Assembly (NCBI GenBank): GCA_022771765.1
Contig: JALELN010000025.1
Coordinates: 1 to 42,103 of the forward strand
Reading direction: 5' to 3'
Source of the DNA: Lachnospiraceae bacterium
GTDB taxonomy: Bacteria > Bacillota > Clostridia > Lachnospirales > Lachnospiraceae
Length of the DNA: 42,103 bases
Positions 1-7,885 of the stretch are shown one piece after another. The notes beneath the pieces were generated by a model, which saw only the letters and a program-made list of their open reading frames with translations, ran no database searches and was not told the origin of the DNA. Numbering within the stretch: the first letter of the stretch is position 1; every line of letters begins with the position of its first letter. The translations under genes and the position numbers were made by a program.

Positions 1-100
1 AGGTTAGTCGTTTGGTCGTTCGATGAACGAAGTGAATCGAACTTCCTTAAGGTTTATGGATCTGTGTGAAGTTTTGAAGGTACAATACTTTCTAAAGTAA
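1..100 (+). other. Probable rRNA operon 3' flank / spacer before the tRNA cluster
   Basis: No gene is visible here. A small hairpin (18-24 with 36-42) is present. Bases 62-82 are roughly complementary to the rRNA-type leader at 41889-41907, as expected for the two sides of an rRNA-processing stalk. This, with the tRNAs that follow directly without a promoter of their own, suggests the window opens just after an rRNA operon. The rRNA itself lies outside the window, so this is inference. Confidence 0.5.
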
Positions 101-172
101 TCCTCGATAGCTCAATGGTAGAGCACTCGGCTGTTAACCGAGTTGTTGTAGGTTCGAGCCCTACTCGGGGAG
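101..172 (+). tRNA. tRNA-Asn (GTT)
   Basis: A full cloverleaf is visible: a 7-bp acceptor stem (101-107 with 165-171), a T-arm with the TTCGAGC loop, and the anticodon loop CTGTTAA giving GTT. The CCA end is not encoded. It is the first of three tRNAs in a row, probably co-transcribed with an upstream rRNA operon. Confidence 0.96.
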
Positions 173-205
173 TTTTTTATGTTTTATAAGTATAATTAAT
201 AAGAA

Positions 206-277
206 GGCCCCATGGTCAAGCGGTTAAGACATCGCCCTTTCACGGCGGTAACACGGGTTCGATTCCCGTTGGGGTCA
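206..277 (+). tRNA. tRNA-Glu (TTC)
   Basis: The acceptor stem GGCCCCA pairs with TGGGGTC, the T-loop is TTCGATT, and the anticodon loop CTTTCAC gives TTC. CCA is not encoded. It lies 33 bases after tRNA-Asn in the same array. Confidence 0.96.
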
Positions 278-300
278 TTGGTTTTAAACCTAATAAATAT

Positions 301-371
301 GGCGACTTAGCCAAGTGGTAAGGCGTGGGACTGCAACTCCCTGATCATCGGTTCAAATCCGTTAGTCGCCT
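301..371 (+). tRNA. tRNA-Cys (GCA), copy 1
   Basis: The acceptor stem GGCGACT pairs with AGTCGCC, and the anticodon loop CTGCAAC gives GCA. CCA is not encoded. The 71-base gene is repeated identically at 1474-1544. It is the last tRNA of the array and is followed by a terminator. Confidence 0.96.
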
Positions 372-374
372 CTG

Positions 375-413
375 AAAAGAGAATGATTTCTGTTAGGGAT
401 CATTCTCTTTTTT
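375..413 (+). terminator. Rho-independent terminator of the tRNA array
   Basis: An AT-rich stem of about 12 bp (375-387 with 399-411) has an 11-base loop and ends in a T run. It lies directly after tRNA-Cys copy 1. Confidence 0.85.
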
Positions 414-534
414 GATGCAAATAAGAAATAATGATGATATAATAGCTGTAACCGGAGATTTTTCAACAGGAAAATAAAAAAGTACGGAGAAAAGGTTGCA
501 AATCAATCAAACAAACCGGAAATAGAGGAAGTAT

Positions 535-1425
535 ATGCAGTTATCATGGATCACAGCTCCCCTGATCGGAGGGCTGATCGGACTTATTACAAATTCACTG
601 GCAATTAAGATGTTGTTTTGTCCGCATCGTGCCGTATATATTGGAAAATTTCATATTCCTTTTACACCGGGTCTAATTCCAAAAGAGAAGGAACGTATTG
701 CCAGTGCAATTGGTGAAGTAATTTCAAAATATTTGCTTGATGATGCGACCATTAAGAAAGCCATCTGTGATCCTAAGATTAAAGAAAAAATAGCTGCTCA
801 TATTCATAATCTGATTGGTCGGATGAAACAGGTGACAATTTCTTTGGAAGTGTTTTTAGATCAGAAAGGATTGTCAGATTCACTGAATGTCATGGAAGCA
901 AAAGTTCGAGGTTCTGTGGGTGATTATGTGACAAATGCAGTGACAGATAGTGATTTCATTGATGAACTTATTGAAAGTGCACTTTTATCAATTCAGAATG
1001 AAATGAATCCATTGGTGGCAAAAATTGCGAAAAACCCGTTAGCGTCGGCAAAACCGCAAATAATTGCTAATACAAAAGAGATATTGCGCGAGCGTGGCCC
1101 GCAGATGATTGGTCATTATATTGATCAGAAATATATGGAAATTTGTGATTATAAAATCTGTGATCTTGCAGCATTTGCGGAAAAACATGAGAATGAGGCG
1201 ATTAACTATTTGTGGGAAAAGTATGTGTATTTTATTGAAAAGAAATCGGCAGCACTCTTAAAGAATCTGGATCTTCAGCGAATTGTGGAGGAGCGTATTA
1301 ACGGATATGATGTAGCACAGTTGGAAAAGATTATTTTATCAATTTCAAAGAAGGAATTGAATGCGCTCGTATGGCTGGGTGGATTGCTTGGTATGCTCAT
1401 GGGATTTGTAAATCTGCTGTTTTAG
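535..1425 (+). CDS. DUF445 family membrane protein
   Basis: A 296-aa protein of the DUF445 family (B. subtilis YheB type), whose function is not established. The N-terminal hydrophobic segment (about 6-27) is followed by the family's conserved stretch with PFTPGLIPKEKERIA (about 43-57), and a second hydrophobic segment ends the protein (about 277-295), so both ends are probably membrane-anchored with a helical middle. The start at 535 has an AGAGGAAG ribosome binding site. A TATAAT at 438-443 could be its -10, but no good -35 is visible. It stands alone between two identical tRNA-Cys genes, and the promoter of the second begins right after its stop codon. Confidence 0.85.
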   Translation: MQLSWITAPLIGGLIGLITNSLAIKMLFCPHRAVYIGKFHIPFTPGLIPKEKERIASAIGEVISKYLLDDATIKKAICDPKIKEKIAAHIHNLIGRMKQVTISLEVFLDQKGLSDSLNVMEAKVRGSVGDYVTNAVTDSDFIDELIESALLSIQNEMNPLVAKIAKNPLASAKPQIIANTKEILRERGPQMIGHYIDQKYMEICDYKICDLAAFAEKHENEAINYLWEKYVYFIEKKSAALLKNLDLQRIVEERINGYDVAQLEKIILSISKKELNALVWLGGLLGMLMGFVNLLF

Positions 1426-1427
1426 GG

Positions 1428-1456
1428 TTGACGGATGGAATGAATTTTGATAATAT
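1428..1456 (+). promoter_or_regulatory. Promoter of tRNA-Cys copy 2
   Basis: TTGACG at 1428-1433, a 17-base spacer and TAATAT at 1451-1456. It starts three bases after the DUF445 stop codon and 18 bases before the tRNA, so the second tRNA-Cys appears to be transcribed on its own. Confidence 0.65.
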
Positions 1457-1473
1457 GAATAAGTATTAAACAA

Positions 1474-1544
1474 GGCGACTTAGCCAAGTGGTAAGGCGTG
1501 GGACTGCAACTCCCTGATCATCGGTTCAAATCCGTTAGTCGCCT
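1474..1544 (+). tRNA. tRNA-Cys (GCA), copy 2
   Basis: Identical over all 71 bases to the gene at 301-371, with the same GCA anticodon. The flanks differ. It has its own promoter and terminator, so it looks like a functional second locus rather than a remnant. Confidence 0.96.
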
Positions 1545-1550
1545 TAACAG

Positions 1551-1584
1551 AGGATTGGATTCATTTGGATCCAGTCCTTTTTTA
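1551..1584 (+). terminator. Terminator after tRNA-Cys copy 2
   Basis: A 10-bp stem (1551-1560 with 1569-1578, one G-T pair) is followed by a T run. Confidence 0.85.
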
Positions 1585-1619
1585 TTTTATAGGAAATGAT
1601 AATAGAGTGAAAACAAGGG

Positions 1620-1650
1620 TGCATGTCTGTGGGTAGACATGCATTTTTTA
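1620..1650 (+). terminator. Second hairpin with T run, upstream of the pel operon
   Basis: A perfect stem of at least 8 bp (1621-1628 with 1635-1642) with a 6-base loop is followed by TTTTTT. It follows the previous terminator after only about 35 bases with no gene between. It may be a back-up terminator or an attenuator for pel operon transcripts that start further upstream. No riboswitch fold was recognised before it. Confidence 0.6.
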
Positions 1651-1713
1651 TTTTGAAGAGCATAAAATGATGATAATTGTCAATGCATTTACAGCGAGAG
1701 GCGAGCGTAAAAT

Positions 1714-3825
1714 ATGAAGATCGTGTATATTGGCGAAAATGATTGTTTGTCTTTACGTATTCTGGAGAGGTTAAAAAAGGAAGAAAACGAAATATTTTTT
1801 TTATCTGAAAAAGCCGACATGAAAAAGGGATTTTCAAAATACCATCATTATTCTTTGCCGGAGAGCAGCGAGGAGGCAAAAAGAATTTTTTCAGCCATAC
1901 GCCCTGATACCGTGATCTTTGAGGGAAATGGTTACCTGGATGCAACATGGGGTGAGGAACAGAAAAATAATTTTTTGTTACTCGAAACAGTTTTAGAGGA
2001 GTGTTGTTGTTACGATGATTTAACATTTATCTTGCTTTCATCTACTGAGGTATATGGAGAGGGGAGAATCAGATCAACCGAAGACATGGAAGTACGTCCG
2101 GTTGCTGCAAAGGGAAAATGGTTGTCACAAGAAGAGCTGATGACAGAATTTTATCATATTACACAAAATTTAAAGCGGATCATTTTAAGGGTTTCAGAGG
2201 TGTTCTCTGATGAAATTGTGGTAGGTGCTAAGGATGTTTTTGGTCAAATGGCAGGAAAGATTGCATCACAAGAGGAATGCGAATTTGCAGAACAGATCAT
2301 GCAGCCAATCCATGCTTCAGATGTTGCAGATGCGGTTGTAAGAGTATTGGAGCAGGGAAAAGAAGCTGTTTACAATGTATGTTCTTCAGATCGGATGACA
2401 AAATCCACAATCGCAGAAGGCTTTGCTCAGTGTATGCACTCAAAAGTTAAAATTCATGTATCAGAGAAAAGTGAACAGGATACATATATTGTCAATGACC
2501 GATTAAAGCATGAACAGGAATGGGTAGAATTCTGGCCAATAAGGGAAATGCTGCAAAAGGAACAGATATCCTTTGTGGCACCAGGCAAAAAAACGAAAGA
2601 AAGAAAAAAAGAAAAGAGTACTTTCAAGAAAAATCTTCGACAAGTAATCGAAAATATTGTGATTTTTATTGTCTTTTTGGGATTATTCCTTTTGACAAGA
2701 GATCATTCTCTGTTTTCATGTGTGGATTGGCTTCTGATTTATGTGGTTGTAGTTTCATTGGCGTATGGTGTCAGACAAAGCACGATTGCCGTTGTGCTGG
2801 CAAGTGTTTGCTATTTCTTTTCACAGGGAAAGAGCATCCTTGAGATGACAAATTTTTATTCTTATGCTGAAAATATTTTAATGATCCTGGAATTTTTGTT
2901 TTTTGGTATTGTGATCGGGTATTCGATGGACGTTCTGCGAGAGGAAAATCGGATTCAGCGACAACAAATGAAAAAAATCAGAGATTCTTATGAAAAGCTG
3001 AAAGATATCGATGATAAAAATATCCTGTTAAAAAATGAATATGAGAGAAGGGTTCTGGATGCAAAAACAAGCCTACCCAGACTGTATTCCATTATTCAGC
3101 GGATTACGGTGCTGGATATAAACAGAATTTTTATGGAGATCTTGCATGTGGTTGGTGAGTTGCTGCATACAGATACGGTAGCTGTATATCGTATTTCACC
3201 GCAATCTTCTTTTTTGCGATTGGTCGTTTCAATGAATCCGGAGTCTGTCATAGATGGAAAATCATGGAATTTAGAGAGGTATCCGGAAATCGAAGACGCG
3301 ATCAGAGATCATAGACTCTATGAGGGGGACATCTGGAAAAATGAACCTGCAGTCGTTTTTCCGGTCGGGTCTTCCAAAGGCAGTGAGGCAGTGATCGTGA
3401 TCAAAAAGCTTTCTTTGGAGGATCAGTCCTTATATTCCATGAACCTGTTAAGAACATTGCTGTTATTGATCTCTGATTCTATAGATAAAGCTTTGCAGTA
3501 TGATCGTATGACGCATGACCGGAAATATATTGGTGATACGGAGATTTTAAAACCGGAGGAATTTCAAAAAGAGATCTCGCTTGCAAAGGAGAAGAAACAG
3601 AACGAGATGGCGGAAAGCTGTATGATACAGCTTTTTACGACGGAAAATATGAGTCAGACATATCATCAGTCCGAGAAACTGTTTCGTGAAATGGATGTAT
3701 GGGGAAGTGACGAAGAAGGAAATGTGTATGTGCTGTTGCAAAATACATCTGATAAGGATGCGCAAATTGTATTGGAGAGGCTGCGTAAAAATGGAATTAT
3801 AGCGAAAAAAAAGAGTATTAAATAA
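1714..3825 (+). CDS. pelD: PelD-like c-di-GMP receptor with N-terminal SDR-type domain
   Basis: A 703-aa fusion. Residues 1-270 resemble an extended SDR/NAD-sugar epimerase (LSSTEVYG at 108-115), but the glycine-rich GxxGxxG loop is replaced by IGENDCLS and no YxxxK pair is evident, so this part is probably not an active enzyme. Four hydrophobic segments follow (about 313-328, 338-352, 357-371, 385-405), then a helical linker, a GAF domain (about 460-600) and a degenerate GGDEF domain (about 610-700). This TM-GAF-GGDEF order is that of PelD, the c-di-GMP receptor of the Pel exopolysaccharide synthase. R658-E-M-D661 matches the RxxD inhibitory site used to bind c-di-GMP, while GGDEF itself is WGSDEEG and cannot be catalytic. 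It is the first gene of the operon; the ribosome binding site is weak and no clear promoter was found. Confidence 0.8.
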   Translation: MKIVYIGENDCLSLRILERLKKEENEIFFLSEKADMKKGFSKYHHYSLPESSEEAKRIFSAIRPDTVIFEGNGYLDATWGEEQKNNFLLLETVLEECCCYDDLTFILLSSTEVYGEGRIRSTEDMEVRPVAAKGKWLSQEELMTEFYHITQNLKRIILRVSEVFSDEIVVGAKDVFGQMAGKIASQEECEFAEQIMQPIHASDVADAVVRVLEQGKEAVYNVCSSDRMTKSTIAEGFAQCMHSKVKIHVSEKSEQDTYIVNDRLKHEQEWVEFWPIREMLQKEQISFVAPGKKTKERKKEKSTFKKNLRQVIENIVIFIVFLGLFLLTRDHSLFSCVDWLLIYVVVVSLAYGVRQSTIAVVLASVCYFFSQGKSILEMTNFYSYAENILMILEFLFFGIVIGYSMDVLREENRIQRQQMKKIRDSYEKLKDIDDKNILLKNEYERRVLDAKTSLPRLYSIIQRITVLDINRIFMEILHVVGELLHTDTVAVYRISPQSSFLRLVVSMNPESVIDGKSWNLERYPEIEDAIRDHRLYEGDIWKNEPAVVFPVGSSKGSEAVIVIKKLSLEDQSLYSMNLLRTLLLLISDSIDKALQYDRMTHDRKYIGDTEILKPEEFQKEISLAKEKKQNEMAESCMIQLFTTENMSQTYHQSEKLFREMDVWGSDEEGNVYVLLQNTSDKDAQIVLERLRKNGIIAKKKSIK

Positions 3826-3840
3826 AAGGCAGGGGGCTCT

Positions 3841-4731
3841 ATGGAAAGTATCATACCGATTATAACACTCGTTAATTTCATCATTTCCATAATCATTGCC
3901 GTAGTCATGCATATAAAGAAAAGAAAAGCCTGGATTTTTCTGTTTTTTATCATGCTTCCGGTTTTGGGAGAGATCATTTATTTTTTACCGCAATTACTTT
4001 TATGCATAGCAAAAAGTGGAAACTATGACAGAGAATCTCTGGTAAAGCGACTGGAAGTGGAACAGGAGCACGTGATGCCGGAATTAAAAAAGGAATTAAA
4101 TGTAATTCCCATTTCGGATGCTATGGCTGTCAGCAGTAATGTGGAAAAAAGAACGCTTTTGTTGGATCAGTTGAAAAAGAATATCTTTACAAATTATAAA
4201 ACGATCCTGATAGCGGGAACAGACAGTGATTCAGAATCTGTTCATTATGTGGCAGCGGCAAAAATGGAGGTGTACAGACGAAGGCAAAATTTAGTATCGG
4301 TTGCAAAAAGAGCCTGGGAAATGAATGTTGATGATCCGGAAAAAAGAAAGGATTATTTACAACAGATGGAGGCGCATATCGCAAGTGGTTTACTGGCAGA
4401 AAAAGAAGCAGCCATTTACAAGAAGGAATATTGTGAACAGATTTTTGAGATTCAAAGGCAAGGTAAAATGACACTGTCAAATGAGGCGTATAGTTCCTGT
4501 TTAGGATATTTAGTTGATCTTGGACAGTATGAAAAAGCAGAAACGTTCTGGAAAACGATTCCTCCTGTAAACAAGACCGAAAAAATGTATGATACCATGT
4601 TGAAGATGTATTTTAGGAGGGTAGATAGGACTATGTTTTATCAATGTCTTGACGAACTTTGTGCTTCACAGATCAGTTTGTCAGCTGAAGGATTAAATAT
4701 GCTGCGTTACTGGCAAGAAAGGAGATTCTGA
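3841..4731 (+). CDS. pelE: PelE-like membrane protein
   Basis: A 296-aa protein with two N-terminal membrane segments (about 5-22 and 28-53) followed by a soluble, helical region that looks TPR-like. This is the architecture of PelE, an inner-membrane scaffold that works with PelD and PelG in Pel polymerisation and export. Sequence identity to known PelE cannot be judged by eye, so the name rests on architecture and on its place between PelD and PelF/PelG. It lies 15 bases after pelD with the ribosome binding site AGGGGG. Confidence 0.65.
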   Translation: MESIIPIITLVNFIISIIIAVVMHIKKRKAWIFLFFIMLPVLGEIIYFLPQLLLCIAKSGNYDRESLVKRLEVEQEHVMPELKKELNVIPISDAMAVSSNVEKRTLLLDQLKKNIFTNYKTILIAGTDSDSESVHYVAAAKMEVYRRRQNLVSVAKRAWEMNVDDPEKRKDYLQQMEAHIASGLLAEKEAAIYKKEYCEQIFEIQRQGKMTLSNEAYSSCLGYLVDLGQYEKAETFWKTIPPVNKTEKMYDTMLKMYFRRVDRTMFYQCLDELCASQISLSAEGLNMLRYWQERRF

Positions 4732-4735
4732 TGCC

Positions 4736-6442
4736 ATGCTGTCTTTCAGAAGATTTACTTATGTGCTTTTGATCGTATTAGGAATATGCGGAATATTTAT
4801 CCTCTATAATGTAAATGAAAATAATGACAGGTCAGTGACGATCAGCAATCCAAAGGTAGAGGAAAAAGAATTGCTTTTATCAGATACACCGTTGGATAAA
4901 GGTTCACAGATACAGTTTTATGCGATTGGATATGAAGAGAAGGAAACATATGGAGCAATCTATGAGAATGTATGTCAGCTGCTGAGTGACTGGAAGGTTT
5001 CTTATAAGAAAGTGCATACAATCAGTGAAAGTGAACTGGAAGACAGAGAGAATGTTTTGATCTTTTGCGATGATATCATCAGCGACCATGTTGACCTGAA
5101 ACAGCTAGCATCCTTTATTGAGCGGGGAGGTAGAGCCGTGCTGGCAGCCGGAATTGCGGAGGGTTATCAGGATTCTTATCTGCTGCCTGTGCTGGGGATT
5201 GCAGAAAAAACGATCAAGGAAAATTATTGCAGGTTGCGATTTGCTAAGAATTTTCTTTTGCTACAGGACGATGTCATGGTCTATGACGGGTTTATGGCAT
5301 CCTCATGGATAGCTGTACGCGATGGAGCAGACATATATGTGGAAGAGCAGGAAAAAGGAGCGCCGATCGTTTATTCCTATCCATATGGAAAAGGAAAAAC
5401 GCTGATCATCAATGCAACCATGTTAAGTGATGACCATTGTATGGGAATTCTGGCTGCGGGATTAGGAAGTTTATTGGATGAGTTAATCTATCCGGTATTG
5501 GGAACAGAATGTGTGTTTCTGGATAATTTTCCGATCGTCACGTATGTGAATGATACGGCGTGTATGAAATTGTACGGAAGAACAACAGAGACATTTGTAC
5601 GTGATAGTGTATGGCCCGTTTTTCAGGGAATGGCACTGCGCAATGAAATAAAGTATACATCGAGTGTGCTGTGTGTAGCAAAGGAAGGGTATGTGTTTCC
5701 TGAAAATTCAGAAAGCCCGCTCTATACGCTTGGAAAATCTGTCCTGCAGTATAGCGGTGAGCTGGCCTATGCGGCAGAGAATGAGGATGGGTACAAATTA
5801 TTCAGAAATGATGATTTTATTAGTCATTTTAAGGATACCTTTCAGAATTATGATGTGAGATCACTTGTTTTAATCACGGATCAGCCGGCGGAGAAAGCAA
5901 TCGATACATTAGGGGAAGATATCAGGTCTGTGCGGGGGAAATGGGATACAAAAGAAGCTGATAAAAAAATGGCATGTTTGGAGCATTATGATGTGTTTCC
6001 GGAAGCTACCAGAGGAAACGATCTGGAAAATGGAAATATGATGGCGGTGTCTTCCATTTTAACAAGTCACGGAATGGTATCACACACATTTGATGTCAAC
6101 TGTCTGGTATCGGATGATAGGAAACAGAACGGATGGGATAAAAGTAAGATCCGGCTTGGACAATTTGAGCGTAAGATTTTTCGGAAAACAGATTATTTGC
6201 AAAAACTGACGATCTCAGAAACTCATAATGCGCTTAAAAGTTATCTTCAAATGGACTATGCGTGGAAAAGAACCGGTAAGATCATAGAAATTTGGGCAGA
6301 TCGGATGGTGGAGGGACAGTCATTTCTTCTTCGGACAGATCAACGAATCATTGATTCTGAAGGTGCAGACTATGAAAAGGTATCTGACAATTACTATTTT
6401 GTGAGATTATATCAAACAAAAGCAGAACTGACATTTCAATAG
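4736..6442 (+). CDS. PelA-position secreted/anchored protein, possible deacetylase-like
   Basis: A 568-aa protein with an N-terminal signal anchor (about 8-24), so the bulk is probably outside the membrane. Residues 60-270 look like a Rossmann-like/ThuA-like segment, with FIERGGRAVLAAG and a hydrophobic beta pattern. The C-terminal half has a His pair in SHGMVSH (H445, H450) and a YVND segment where a polysaccharide deacetylase would carry its metal-binding DD and HxxxH motifs, although the spacing is not canonical. It resembles the DUF2194-type proteins seen beside pelF in Clostridia, and it occupies the slot of PelA, the polymer deacetylase/hydrolase. It starts 4 bases after pelE (AAAGGAG binding site). 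Activity is uncertain. Confidence 0.55.
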   Translation: MLSFRRFTYVLLIVLGICGIFILYNVNENNDRSVTISNPKVEEKELLLSDTPLDKGSQIQFYAIGYEEKETYGAIYENVCQLLSDWKVSYKKVHTISESELEDRENVLIFCDDIISDHVDLKQLASFIERGGRAVLAAGIAEGYQDSYLLPVLGIAEKTIKENYCRLRFAKNFLLLQDDVMVYDGFMASSWIAVRDGADIYVEEQEKGAPIVYSYPYGKGKTLIINATMLSDDHCMGILAAGLGSLLDELIYPVLGTECVFLDNFPIVTYVNDTACMKLYGRTTETFVRDSVWPVFQGMALRNEIKYTSSVLCVAKEGYVFPENSESPLYTLGKSVLQYSGELAYAAENEDGYKLFRNDDFISHFKDTFQNYDVRSLVLITDQPAEKAIDTLGEDIRSVRGKWDTKEADKKMACLEHYDVFPEATRGNDLENGNMMAVSSILTSHGMVSHTFDVNCLVSDDRKQNGWDKSKIRLGQFERKIFRKTDYLQKLTISETHNALKSYLQMDYAWKRTGKIIEIWADRMVEGQSFLLRTDQRIIDSEGADYEKVSDNYYFVRLYQTKAELTFQ

Positions 6443-6454
6443 GAGGAATGGAAA

Positions 6455-7885
6455 ATGAGGGTATGTCTGATTTGTGAAGGAAGCTATCCTTATGTAGCGG
6501 GAGGAGTGGCAGGCTGGGTTCAGATGCTGTGCCGGAATCTATCTGATATTGAGTTTGTGATCTGGTCAATCGCTACCACGAGAGAGGAAATGTCACAGTA
6601 CAGATATCAGCTTCCTCCAAACGTAGTTGATGTAAAAACAATCTATTTGGGAGATGATACGTTTCACACTGATTGTAAAAGGATTCATTTATTAAAGAGA
6701 GAAGTTGAAATTTTAAAAAATCTTGTTATTGGGGAAAAAGAAGCCATTGACTGGAAAGAAACACTGGATTTTATCAAGAAGTATAAAGACCGGCTGGTAG
6801 ATATCTTAATGGGAGAAGATTTTTTTGAGATCTGTCTGGAGGCATATCGAAATACGGATCAGACAGAGATTTTTCTGGAATTTTTATGGAATTTCAGAGG
6901 GATGTATTTTCCTTTTATGGATGTTTTTACAGGTGAATTTGTGGAGGCAGATATTTATCATTCTCTGTCAACGGGTTATGCCGGTATTTTGGGAAGTTTG
7001 GCTTCCTATGTTCGTAAGAAGCCTTACATTTTGTCCGAGCATGGAATCTATACGAGGGAAAGAGAAGAGGATATCATTCGTTGTGATTGGGTGAAAGGAA
7101 AATTTAAGGAGCTGTGGATTGATTTTTTTAAAAAAATATCTATGATCGCATATCAGCAGGCGGATATCGTTACAAGTCTTTTTTATGTGAATAAGACTTT
7201 ACAAATAGAATTAGGATGTCCTAAAAGTAAAATACGACTAATTCCAAATGGGGTTGCGATAGAGGAATACACAGATCTTATTTCCTCTCACAAATTAGAG
7301 AAGAAACATTTCAATATTGCTACGGTACTGCGTGTTGTTCCGATCAAGGATGTAAAAACCATGATACTTGCTTTTTCATATGTTCAGGAGAAGCTGCCAA
7401 AGGCGCATCTTGCGATTCTCGGAGGGTATGAGGAAGACCCTGATTATTATGAGGAGTGTGTGGAAATGATCCGTTCATTGGATATCCATGGTATAAAGTT
7501 TTATGGTCAGGTGAATGTAAAGGAGTATCTGCCGGATATTGATCTGATGCTTTTATCCAGTATCAGCGAAGGTCAGCCGCTTGCAATTTTGGAGGGAATG
7601 GCAGCAGGTATTCCATTCGTAGCTACAAATGTAGGAGATTGTAAAGGTCTTCTGGAGGGAAATGCAGATGATGATCTTGGGAAAGCAGGCTGCGTTGTTC
7701 CGGTGATGGACAGCAAAGCAATGGCAGATGCGATCCTGGATCTGGCATTCCATCCGGAAAAGATGAAACGGATGAGCGAAGTAGGTAAAAAGAGAGTGGA
7801 AAAATATTATCGGAAGGAGCGATTTTTGACGCAATACCGCGAATTATATCGGACACTTGGGGAGGCTTCGTCATGGCAGGAATAG
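6455..7885 (+). CDS. pelF: PelF glycosyltransferase (GT4)
   Basis: A 476-aa cytoplasmic GT-B glycosyltransferase. The N-terminus, GSYPYVAGGVAGWVQ (9-23), is the hallmark of PelF, which uses a UDP-sugar (UDP-GlcNAc/GalNAc in studied species) to build the Pel backbone. The N-terminal half corresponds to DUF3492, and the C-terminal half carries the GT4 signature SEGQPLAILEGMAAG with its E-x7-E pair. The length is normal for the family. AGGAGG precedes the ATG, and the gene overlaps pelG by 13 bases, indicating coupled translation. It is the most diagnostic gene of the operon. Confidence 0.93.
   Translation: MRVCLICEGSYPYVAGGVAGWVQMLCRNLSDIEFVIWSIATTREEMSQYRYQLPPNVVDVKTIYLGDDTFHTDCKRIHLLKREVEILKNLVIGEKEAIDWKETLDFIKKYKDRLVDILMGEDFFEICLEAYRNTDQTEIFLEFLWNFRGMYFPFMDVFTGEFVEADIYHSLSTGYAGILGSLASYVRKKPYILSEHGIYTREREEDIIRCDWVKGKFKELWIDFFKKISMIAYQQADIVTSLFYVNKTLQIELGCPKSKIRLIPNGVAIEEYTDLISSHKLEKKHFNIATVLRVVPIKDVKTMILAFSYVQEKLPKAHLAILGGYEEDPDYYEECVEMIRSLDIHGIKFYGQVNVKEYLPDIDLMLLSSISEGQPLAILEGMAAGIPFVATNVGDCKGLLEGNADDDLGKAGCVVPVMDSKAMADAILDLAFHPEKMKRMSEVGKKRVEKYYRKERFLTQYRELYRTLGEASSWQE

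Noticed and set aside
1585..1713. c-di-GMP riboswitch before the pel operon
   Set aside because: The space between the two terminators is about 35 bases, too short for a GEMM fold, and no conserved core was seen.
1544..2026. Minus-strand open frame at the start of pelD
   Set aside because: It crosses two terminators and has no start signals; antisense shadow.
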